From an uncultured Collinsella sp. (lineage in GTDB: Bacteria > Actinomycetota > Coriobacteriia > Coriobacteriales > Coriobacteriaceae), in assembly GCA_900545055.1 (NCBI GenBank), contig UQXP01000029.1, positions 1 through 20,330 of the forward strand: DNA of 20,330 nt. Reading direction: 5' to 3'. The notes below the pieces were generated by a model. That model was given only the letters and a program-made list of their open reading frames with translations. It was not told the origin of the DNA and did no database searches. Shown one piece after another: positions 13,811 through 19,848 of this stretch (position 1 is its first letter; each line of letters starts with the position of its first letter). The translations under genes were made by a program, and so were the position numbers.

Positions 13811-14557
13811 CTAGAACAGGAAGCCGATGGCGATGAGGGCGATGCTGACGATGAGTACGGCGATGTCCAGGCCCTTGATGGGGTAGCGCTTGTACGAGCT
13901 GGCGCGCGTACGCAGATAGAAGCCGCGCTGTTCTGCCGCCAAGGCTGTGGCATCGGTCTTGCCCACGCTCGAGATGAGCAGTGGCACACACAGTGGCAGC
14001 ATGAGCTTAAGCTTCTTGATGGGGTTCTTGGTGTCGTACTCGACGCCGCGTGCGGTCTGCGCCTCCATGATGGCGTTCATCTCCTGACCAAACACCGGCA
14101 CAAAGCGCAGCGCCGTGGTAAAGGTGAAGGCATAGCGATACGGCACGTGCAGCACCTCGACGCAGGCGTTGGCAAGGTCGTTGAGCTTGGTCACCATGAG
14201 CATGAGGATGAGTGGTAACGCCACGCCCAGCAGGCGCAGGCAGGCCTTCGATCCTGTGATGAGACCCGTGTCGGTGATAAAGTTCCACACCACGTTGCCA
14301 TCGCGCATAAAGGCCAGCTGGAGCACCAGCATGATAAGCGCGAGCGGAATCAGCAACTTGAGCAGCGAGAGCAGACGGTCGATGACACCGGCATAGGCAC
14401 CCAGCGCAAGGGTGAGTGCCAAAAAGCCCAACAGCGCCACGTAGGTGTCGGACAAGAAGATGCCGACGATGATGGCGGCGGCGAGGCCCAGTTTGACGAC
14501 GGGGTTCAGGCGATGCAGTAGCGTATCGCCCGGCATGTAGTCGATGACGTTAACCAC
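13811..14557 (-). CDS. ecfT: ECF transporter T component (EcfT)
   Basis: This is the integral membrane scaffold of an energy-coupling-factor transporter, about 248 residues with several membrane helices (for example LGLAAAIIVGIFLS, LLIPLALIMLVLQLAF, LLGVALPLILMLMV, and the C-terminal LDIAVLIVSIALIAIGFLF). The coupling-helix motifs are seen as EAQTARGVE and AAEQRGFYL, the two Ala-Arg-Gly-type signatures that contact the ATPases. N-terminal DYMPGDTLLHRLNP is typical. The chosen start is GTG at 14557, 10 bases after AAGGAG and overlapping the ATPase stop by 8 bases; ATG at 14590 (GAGG upstream, 41-base overlap) is the alternative. It is the last gene of the S-AA-T operon, giving coupled translation. 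Confidence 0.92.
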   Translation of the reverse strand: MVNVIDYMPGDTLLHRLNPVVKLGLAAAIIVGIFLSDTYVALLGFLALTLALGAYAGVIDRLLSLLKLLIPLALIMLVLQLAFMRDGNVVWNFITDTGLITGSKACLRLLGVALPLILMLMVTKLNDLANACVEVLHVPYRYAFTFTTALRFVPVFGQEMNAIMEAQTARGVEYDTKNPIKKLKLMLPLCVPLLISSVGKTDATALAAEQRGFYLRTRASSYKRYPIKGLDIAVLIVSIALIAIGFLF

Positions 14558-16301
14558 GGTGGACCATCTCCTTGGTAATTCGAACGACATCGGTGACCTC
14601 GCTCACCTGCGCAAAAGTGGGCGAGACGGAAGATGCCAGACGGCGCGAGAGTTCAATAACCTGGGGAGGCTCCACGTAGGCACGCCGCATGAGATCGATG
14701 TTCGAGAATAGCTCGTGCGTGCGGCCGCGGTCGAGGATGCGACCGTCGGCCATTACCACAATGCGCTCGGCAAAATCCGAGACGACTTCCATATCGTGGC
14801 AAACCATGATAACGGCGCAACCGCGCTCGGCCATGGTGCGCACCGTTTCCATGACGGTCATGCACTCGCGGTAATCAAGGCCGCTCGTGGGCTCGTCGAG
14901 CACGACGATCTTGGGCTCAACCACTACGACGGAGGCAAGCGCCACCATTTGTCGCTGACCGCGCGAGAGCGAGAAGGGCGCCTCGTCGGCCGGCAAGCCA
15001 AAGCGGTCGATGACGAGTTGGGCACGACGCAGAGCCTCGGCACGGTCCATGCCGCCAAGCTCCAAGCCAAAGGCGACCTCGTCGAGCACGGTGTCCTTGC
15101 AGATCTGGCGGTCGGGGTTTTGGAAGAGGGTCGCGACCTCGCGAGCGATGCGGCTCGTGGGAACGGCTGCGGTATCCAGTCCCGTGACGCGCACGCTGCC
15201 CGAGGCGGGCTTAAGCAGGCCTGTGAGCAGTTTGGTGAGCGTGGTCTTGCCGGCGCCGTTTTGGCCGACGATGCCCACGAGCTCGCCAGGATAGAGCGTC
15301 AGGCTAAGGTCGTGTACGGCGGCTCCGCCATTGGGATAGGCAAACTCAACATGGTCGAAGGTGAGTACGGGTTCGGCGTCCTTGGCATGAGGACGCAACG
15401 ACGGTGCATGCGGGGAACCGGCGGGCGCCTGGGCTTCGATAGCCGCGTGTGCGGGGTCGACGATGCCCGAAATCAGGCGCTCGGCCTCATCGACATCCAA
15501 GCAGGGGGTGCCGCTTACCAGGCCATCGGTTTCGAGGCTATTGAAGATACGCGTGACGCGAGGGCAGTCGACGCCGATGGCACGGAGCTCGTCGGTATGC
15601 GCGAAGACCTCGTGTGGCTCGCCCTGCAGCGCGATTTCGCCATGATTGAGCACGAGCACGCGGTTGCAGTACTCCGAAAGCAGGGCGACCTTTTGCTCAA
15701 CGACGACGATGGTGATGCCGAGTGCACGGTTGGCCTCACGCAGGGTCTCGAAAACCAGCGTGGAGCTGGCGGGGTCGAGTGCCGCGGTGGGCTCGTCGAG
15801 AACCAAGACGCGCGGACGCATGGCGAGGATGGCGGCGATGGCCACTTTTTGCTTCTGTCCGCCCGAGAGGGTGGCGATCTCGCGGTCGCGCAGGTCGCTG
15901 ATGCCGACGGTCTCGAGCGTTTCGCTCACGCGCTGCTCGATCTGGTCGTGGGGAACGCCAAAGTTCTCGAGGCCAAAGAGCATCTCGTCCTCGACGACCG
16001 AAGCGACCATCTGCGTGTCGATATCCTGCAGCACACTGCCGACGATTTGCGAGACGTCGGTGAGCGAGACTTCGCAGGTGTCGTGGCCGTCGACCATGAC
16101 GGACCCAAAGAACGTGCCGGTGTAGTGGTGGGGCACGGCACCCGACAGGCAGGCGGCAAGCGTGGACTTGCCGGCGCCCGAGGGCCCGATGATGCCGATG
16201 AAATCTCCCTTGTTCACGCTGAGCGAGATGTGGCTGAGCGCCTGCTCGGTCTGCGTGCCATAGGAGAACGAGACATCGTCGACGTTGATGATCGTTTCCA
16301 T
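14550..16301 (-). CDS. ECF transporter fused ATPase (EcfA1-EcfA2 type)
   Basis: This 583-residue protein has two complete ABC ATPase domains. Domain 1 has Walker A GPSGAGKST (39-47), Q-loop around Q92, signature LSGGQ (145-149), Walker B VLVLDE (165-170), but EQK at 202-204 where the switch His is expected. Domain 2 has GQNGAGKTT (346-354), signature LSRGQ (445-449), Walker B IVVLDE (465-470), and H502 in VCHDME. A linker of about 35 residues (about 280-312) joins them. It provides both nucleotide-binding halves for the T and S components encoded on either side. The ATG is 5 bases after GAAAGG. ECF modules more often use two separate A genes; fusions are known. Confidence 0.93.
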   Translation of the reverse strand: METIINVDDVSFSYGTQTEQALSHISLSVNKGDFIGIIGPSGAGKSTLAACLSGAVPHHYTGTFFGSVMVDGHDTCEVSLTDVSQIVGSVLQDIDTQMVASVVEDEMLFGLENFGVPHDQIEQRVSETLETVGISDLRDREIATLSGGQKQKVAIAAILAMRPRVLVLDEPTAALDPASSTLVFETLREANRALGITIVVVEQKVALLSEYCNRVLVLNHGEIALQGEPHEVFAHTDELRAIGVDCPRVTRIFNSLETDGLVSGTPCLDVDEAERLISGIVDPAHAAIEAQAPAGSPHAPSLRPHAKDAEPVLTFDHVEFAYPNGGAAVHDLSLTLYPGELVGIVGQNGAGKTTLTKLLTGLLKPASGSVRVTGLDTAAVPTSRIAREVATLFQNPDRQICKDTVLDEVAFGLELGGMDRAEALRRAQLVIDRFGLPADEAPFSLSRGQRQMVALASVVVVEPKIVVLDEPTSGLDYRECMTVMETVRTMAERGCAVIMVCHDMEVVSDFAERIVVMADGRILDRGRTHELFSNIDLMRRAYVEPPQVIELSRRLASSVSPTFAQVSEVTDVVRITKEMVHRG

Positions 16302-16322
16302 GGATACCTTTCATAGTCATTG

Positions 16323-16360
16323 GGGACAGTCTTAAATGACCAGTTGTTTAAGACCGTCCC
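16323..16360. repeat. 14-bp inverted repeat upstream of the ATPase gene
   Basis: GGGACAGTCTTAAA (16323-16336) and TTTAAGACCGTCCC (16347-16360) pair over 14 positions, one a G-U or mismatch depending on strand, around a 10-base loop. On the minus strand the T-run precedes the stem, so it is not a terminator. It lies 22 bases before the ATPase ATG. The GGGACAG core recalls REP/MITE-like palindromes, but this is unproven. Confidence 0.55.
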
Positions 16361-16407
16361 AAAAAAGTTCGTTGTTTGGGGCGGTCTTTGGTGGTGAAGC
16401 ACGGAGA

Positions 16408-16508
16408 CGGCTTTACGAGGGGGCCCAGGTTGGCGCGAAAGAGGAGCGAAGCGTACTTGGGTACGCGAGCGACGAATGAACGCCAAGATGGGGTGGCTCG
16501 TAAAGCCG
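16408..16508. repeat. 101-bp palindromic element between S and A genes
   Basis: The ends are a perfect 12-bp inverted repeat (CGGCTTTACGAG at 16408-16419, CTCGTAAAGCCG at 16497-16508). Inside it, TTGGCG and CGCCAA form a second pair, and the centre is a tight hairpin, GCGTAC-TTGG-GTACGC (16451-16466). The element starts 6 bases beyond the S-gene stop. It looks like a mobile palindromic repeat or a structured mRNA spacer; nothing in it encodes a plausible protein. Confidence 0.6.
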
Positions 16509-16514
16509 AGCGGG

Positions 16515-17087
16515 TTAGTTGAGCCTAAGGGCCTTCTGGATGGGCAGGTAGAGGGCGCCGACCAGAATGGCGTTAAAGACGGCGGTCATGGCGACGACGG
16601 GCAACATGGCGGCGGCGAGCTCGCCTACCACGCCGAGCATGGCCATCTTGATGACCATGAAGATGACGCCGGAGACAAAGGTGGTCAGGAAGGTTGCAAC
16701 AATGGCGACGGCAGGCTTGACCTGACCGTTCTTGCCGGCGGCGTTGACGATGCCGGCCATGAGCATGGCGGCGATGCCCTCGGCGGCAAAATCGACGAAC
16801 GGCGAAGTGGTGGTGATCTGGATCACGGCAGCCGAGATGAGGCCGATGACGAGCGCTTGGCCGATGTTAGGGCGAACGACCAGGATGGTGAGGCAGAAGG
16901 CCGAGATGATGAACTCGGGGCTGATCATGCCGCCCGAGATGCCCGAGATGGCCTTGCCGACGGTGAAGTTGAGGATGAAGCCTGCAGCGAGCAGGATGGC
17001 GAGCAGGACGAGAGCGCGGACGTCGAGTTTGCCGCGGTCGGCGGTCTGGACGGTGCGGGGCTGGGCGGCGGTGGTGTTCTGAGACAT
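16515..17087 (-). CDS. trpP: ECF transporter S component, predicted tryptophan-specific (TrpP-like)
   Basis: This 190-residue membrane protein has about five or six hydrophobic helices (ALVLLAILLAAGFILNF, EFIISAFCLTILVV, ALVIGLISAAVIQITTT, FAAEGIAAMLMAGIV, AIVATFLTTFVSGVIFMVI, AMLPVVAMTAVFNAILVGAL). The ISGGMISPEF segment and the LVIGLISA..TTTSPF stretch resemble the TrpP/YhaG family of tryptophan uptake proteins. The N-terminal 30 residues are polar. Substrate is inferred mainly from the leader upstream, which encodes a Trp-Trp-Trp peptide followed by a terminator. ATG at 17087 has AAAGGA 8 bases upstream; an upstream GTG at 17117 lacks this. It heads the S-AA-T operon, so all three parts of a functional ECF importer are encoded together. 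Confidence 0.8.
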   Translation of the reverse strand: MSQNTTAAQPRTVQTADRGKLDVRALVLLAILLAAGFILNFTVGKAISGISGGMISPEFIISAFCLTILVVRPNIGQALVIGLISAAVIQITTTSPFVDFAAEGIAAMLMAGIVNAAGKNGQVKPAVAIVATFLTTFVSGVIFMVIKMAMLGVVGELAAAMLPVVAMTAVFNAILVGALYLPIQKALRLN

Positions 17088-17164
17088 GGTGAAAATCCTT
17101 TCGGAATGGGGGTGCAAGAGAAAAGCGGAGGCGCGTGATGCGAATGCGATCGGGCTCGAGATAG

Positions 17165-17195
17165 AAAAAGGCCCCCGGTCGAAACCGGAGGCCTT
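17165..17195 (-). terminator. Attenuator terminator with UUCG loop
   Basis: On the minus strand AAGGCCUCCGGU (17195-17184) pairs with ACCGGGGGCCUU (17179-17168) around UUCG (17183-17180), an exceptionally stable tetraloop; one pair is U-G. UUUUUC follows. It lies between the leader peptide and the S gene, where a normal end-of-gene terminator would make no sense, so it is a premature terminator. Confidence 0.88.
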
Positions 17196-17244
17196 CCAAT
17201 CACCTAGAGCGCAAAAACAGGCGTGAGGGACTCACTGTCGACCG
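17176..17244 (-). promoter_or_regulatory. Candidate antiterminator pairing of the Trp attenuator
   Basis: CGGUCGA (17244-17238), inside the last codons of the leader peptide, is perfectly complementary to UCGACCG (17182-17176), which contains the UUCG loop and the first part of the terminator's 3' strand; a flanking U-G pair extends it to 8. The two structures exclude each other. A ribosome at the leader stop codon (17234-17232) would cover CGGUCGA; one stalled at the Trp codons (17270-17262) would leave it free. Confidence 0.6.
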
Positions 17245-17300
17245 ATCGTATTCGCATCATGCCACCACCAGTTGTTGAGAGACTTCATCGTGTTCTTCAT
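17232..17300 (-). CDS. Tryptophan leader peptide (attenuation)
   Basis: This is a 22-codon gene. ATG at 17300 is preceded by AAAGGAG 8 bases upstream, and TGA is at 17234-17232. The peptide starts MKNTMKSLNN, has three consecutive tryptophans at codons 11-13 (17270-17262), and ends ANTIGRQ. Three Trp codons in a 22-codon frame with a good ribosome site, placed between a promoter and an intrinsic terminator, is the defining arrangement of trp-type transcription attenuation. Translation itself senses charged tRNA-Trp. It is too short for standard gene calling, but its Trp cluster, Shine-Dalgarno and context make it convincing. Its target is the ECF transporter operon rather than a trp biosynthetic operon. 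Confidence 0.88.
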   Translation of the reverse strand: MKNTMKSLNNWWWHDANTIGRQ

Positions 17301-17358
17301 GTCGGTGGCTCCTTTCGTGATGCCGTGGCGCGGTCGCACCTAGTTGCTGTTGCGCTGC

Positions 17359-17364
17359 ACTATA
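17359..17364 (-). promoter_or_regulatory. Extended -10 promoter of the Trp-regulated ECF operon
   Basis: TATAGT (17364-17359, minus strand) is preceded by TGC, an extended -10 element. No good -35 is visible. Transcription would start near 17352, about 50 bases before the leader-peptide ATG. Confidence 0.6.
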
Positions 17365-17386
17365 GCACAGCGAAGTGTGTGCGGGG

Positions 17387-17406
17387 AAATCTTTTTAAAA
17401 AGATTT
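17387..17406. repeat. Perfect 20-bp AT-rich palindrome
   Basis: AAATCTTTTTAAAAAGATTT is a perfect 20-base palindrome (10-bp arms, no loop). It lies 23 bases upstream of the -10 of the ECF operon, over and above the -35 region. It may be an operator or UP-like element for that promoter, or the residue of a terminator for the peptidase gene. Confidence 0.5.
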
Positions 17407-17437
17407 CAGGCGGGTTTCCCGCCGGTCAAAAGAGCGG

Positions 17438-17479
17438 GCTGAGCGGGCGAGGCTGCCATTGCTGCCTTGCCCGCTCAGC
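17438..17479 (-). terminator. Terminator of the C69 peptidase gene
   Basis: A long stem forms from 17438-17454 with 17463-17479 (GCTGAGCGGGC / GCCCGCTCAGC plus four more pairs with one mismatch). It starts 7 bases after the peptidase stop on the minus strand and is followed by CCGCTCTTTTGACC. The T-run is short and offset, so efficiency is uncertain. Confidence 0.65.
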
Positions 17480-17486
17480 TAGGACG

Positions 17487-19439
17487 TTACTCCTTATTGC
17501 GACGGTAGAGGAAGTAACCGCCCGCGGAGATGACGGCAACGCCAGCGATGGCGAATGCAGCCACCACGCGGCCATCAAAACGATCACCGGTGGTGGGCAG
17601 GCCGCCCTTGGTGTTCGCCTTGTTGGTGGTTACCGTGGTCGTGGTGTCCGACTTGCCAGGCTTCTCGGGCTTGGTGGTGGGCTGCTCGGGCTTACCGGGC
17701 TGCTCGGGGGTACCGGGCTGCTCAGGAGTACCAGGCTGCTCGGGAGTGCCAGGCTGATCCGGGGTGACCGGGTCGGTGGCAAGGGCGTCCTTGGCGTAGG
17801 TGATGGACTCCTTGAGGCCCTTGGTCTCGGTGTTCAGGTCGCTCGGGGTGAAGCGCTCGTCAAAGTTTCCGGCCTTCAGATAGGCGCGCATCTCCTGGAG
17901 CAGGGCCTTGCACTTCTTGTAGGTGTTCTCGGTGGCAGCCTTGCCTGCCTTGTTGGCCAGAGCGGTGCGACCCTCGGTGGTCGTCTCGGCCAGCATAGCG
18001 GCGTCAACTTCCTTGTTCTGCTCGATGAGCTCGTTCTGGAGCGCGTCGAGGTAGGTGCGGACACTGGTACCAAGGGTGTCAGGGTTCTCAAAGCAGAGCG
18101 AGCTGATGTCCATGAGGACGTAGTTAATGGAGTTCTCGGGCTCCTCGTTGTACACGACGTCTTTCGCATTGCAGTGGTCGAAGGAGACGGTCTGATCGCT
18201 GAAGTAGGGGCTAACTTCAGTTATCAGAGCGGAGTACAGCGGGATGGCGACAGAGTACGCGGCACGGGAGAGCATTTCCCACTGGATGGTAGCGACTTCG
18301 GGATCATACCCGCGACGAATCTGGAAGAGATTGATCTCGGTGTTGCGCTCGCTGCCGATGCAATAAACGCCATCAGTGTTCGCGTTGAGACCAGGGACGT
18401 TCTCTCCGCGGTTGCCGAAGGCACGAATCAGCTCAAAGGTGCTCCAACCAGACTTGCCAGGCTTGAAGAACAGAGGCTGGATTTCGCTGACCATAGCTCC
18501 CTTTTGGACGGGTTTTCCATCCTTATCGGTGATAGTTTTAATTTCGTAATCCGTGCCTTCGGTCAGCTGACTAGCAAAATAATGGCGGCCTTGCACATAG
18601 CGGGACCATTGGTTAACGCCAGAATCGGCGAGGCTTTCGCCATACGTTTGGGCGACATCGAATTTACCGTCAGCGGAGTATTTGGCGAAACCCTTCTCCA
18701 CGGGCATGGACTCGATGTCCTTGGAGTGCAGGCAGTTCTCAGTATCGTTCAGGTCGACATCGTAGTTGAGGCTGCCGATGTTGGGGTTGAGTGAGGCGAC
18801 GTCGTCGGCCAGCTTCATGGCAATCCATTGATGGGCAGAAAGCGTGGCGAACAGCCAGGTCTCGTTGTTGTCGGCGATAATGATCTGGTCGTTAGTGCAA
18901 GTGCCCTGCTCGTCGATCAGGCTGCCGAGGAGCTCGACGCCCTCGCGGGCATTGGCGCTCTGGCCCAGGATGACGCTGCCGTAGCTGTACTCGCCGATGC
19001 CGGTAGCCTCATCGATGGGGTCTGCTGCTTCGGCATCCTCGTTATAGGAGGTGCTCAGCGTGGCAGAGCATGACACGCCCTTCTCGTTGATTCCGGCCTC
19101 GGAGTAGGCATCGGTACGACCATACCAGTTGGAGGGGTGGTCGCGTACATAGCTGTAGCGATAGGTAGGCTTATTCGAAGTCTATTCAAAAGCAGATTCA
19201 ATCGAGCTGTACTTAAAGCCAACTTCGTGGGCAGGCTCGATACCGTAGTGCTTAAGATAGCGCTTGCCAAAGTCCTCGGCACGGCCGTAGTACGTGTTGC
19301 CGTCGGCCGTAAGGTTTTTGCCCATGTACATCTGCGTGCAGGCGAGCGCAGACGTCGGCATGGACATGATGGTTGCAGCTCCAAAGGCGAGGCCTATGCC
19401 TAGCTTCTTGAGCGCGTTGACGGGGTGAGTTTTCCTCAT
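17487..19439 (-). pseudogene. C69-family dipeptidase, sortase-anchored, interrupted by an in-frame amber codon
   Basis: Read through one TAG, this is a 650-codon gene. A signal sequence (1-33) ends just before C34 in ALACTQMYMGKN, the N-terminal nucleophile position expected for C69 peptidases (PepD/U34 family). NTYYGRAEDFG follows. Codon 86 is TAG (19184-19182). The frame then continues without shift: PTYRYSYVRDHPSNWYGRTD, GINEKGVSCSATLSTSYNED, and on through the rest of the domain (IGEYSYGSVILGQSA). A Pro-rich wall spacer (TPEQPG repeats) leads to LPTTG, a hydrophobic helix and RRNKE, a sortase signal. The ATG has GGGAGG 4 bases upstream. Intact, the enzyme would be a surface dipeptidase. 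As it stands it should yield only an 85-residue fragment plus, perhaps, a reinitiated product from ATG at 19076. It is otherwise undamaged, so the mutation is recent, an assembly error, or suppressed. Confidence 0.85.
17695..17766 (-). repeat. Four tandem 18-bp repeats encoding TPEQPG
   Basis: Units at 17695, 17713, 17731 and 17749 differ by a few bases each and encode (T/K)P(E/D)QPG. They form the wall-spanning spacer of the C69 peptidase. Copy number is likely to vary between strains. Confidence 0.8.
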
Positions 19440-19457
19440 ATTCCCTCCCAGCGTGCG

Positions 19458-19483
19458 AAAGCCCTCTGTCGCCAGAGAGCTTC
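19458..19483 (-). other. GNRA-capped hairpin in the 5' leader of the C69 gene
   Basis: On the minus strand GAAGCUCUCUG (19483-19473) pairs with CAGAGGGCUUU (19468-19458), with two G-U pairs and a GCGA tetraloop. It lies 18 bases before the ATG. It could stabilise the mRNA or modulate translation; no known riboswitch is recognised. Confidence 0.45.
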
Positions 19484-19584
19484 AGCCAATAAAGACACCC
19501 CATTAGCGTAACGAACTGGAAACAATATTCATCTATGAAAAAAACTTACTCGATAAGCGTGATGAAATATGCGATGAGCGGTTA

Positions 19585-19613
19585 AATATACTCAGTTTGT
19601 AGCTTTACTTTAA
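19585..19613 (-). promoter_or_regulatory. Candidate promoter of the C69 peptidase gene
   Basis: On the minus strand TTAAAG and TATATT (19590-19585) are separated by 17 bases. The predicted leader is about 140 bases. The 307-base gap 19440-19746 thus holds this promoter, the leader hairpin and the upstream operon's terminator. Confidence 0.4.
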
Positions 19614-19669
19614 TAAAGACTCCCTGCAATTACTCCAGCTGAATAAAGCGCCTTGCACAGGTCGTAAAG

Positions 19670-19710
19670 AAAAATCCCCCGCTGTTTGGCAAATGCATAA
19701 ACAGCGGGGG
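19670..19710 (-). terminator. Terminator of the diacylglycerol-kinase operon
   Basis: A perfect 12-bp stem, AAACAGCGGGGG (19699-19710) and CCCCCGCTGTTT (19676-19687), is followed on the minus strand by ATTTTTC. It lies 36 bases after the small membrane gene. Confidence 0.88.
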
Positions 19711-19746
19711 AGACGATAATCGGATGAATATCATACCAATGTGGAA

Positions 19747-19839
19747 TTATTTCTTCCGGCGGTGGATTACATTGATCGCATAGCCTACGAGCATGGCTAG
19801 AACAATGACGATAAAGCCGAGCAGGGGATTGTCGTTCAT
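19747..19839 (-). CDS. 30-residue single-pass membrane peptide
   Basis: This short gene begins at ATG 19839, with AGGAGG 5 bases upstream, and ends at TAA 19749-19747. The peptide starts MNDNPLLGF, has one hydrophobic helix (about residues 8-25, IVIVLAMLVGYAI) and ends in the basic HRRKK, predicting the C-terminus inside. Its Shine-Dalgarno overlaps the stop of the upstream diacylglycerol-kinase gene, with only 9 bases between the genes, and an intrinsic terminator follows, so it is clearly placed as the last gene of that operon. I do not recognise a family. Its membrane nature and coupling to a lipid kinase suggest, but do not show, a related role. Confidence 0.75.
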   Translation of the reverse strand: MNDNPLLGFIVIVLAMLVGYAINVIHRRKK

Positions 19840-19848
19840 GGGGTCCTC

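Noticed and set aside
14715..16316. A 533-codon plus-strand frame opposite the fused ATPase
   Set aside because: The ATPase has all ABC motifs; the opposite frame is low-complexity Asp/Gly/Val-rich shadow sequence.
16323..16360. Intrinsic terminator between S and A genes
   Set aside because: On the transcribed strand the T-run comes before the stem, not after it.
17088..17352. T-box riboswitch upstream of the ECF S gene
   Set aside because: No T-box sequence (AGGGUGGNACCGCG) is present; the Trp-rich translated leader explains the terminator better.
17695..17766. CRISPR-like or regulatory direct repeats
   Set aside because: The 18-bp units are contiguous, without spacers, and encode the in-frame TPEQPG wall spacer.
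19182..19184. Pyrrolysine at the amber codon
   Set aside because: No Pyl machinery is visible and C69 peptidases are not known to use pyrrolysine; a nonsense mutation or sequence error is simpler.
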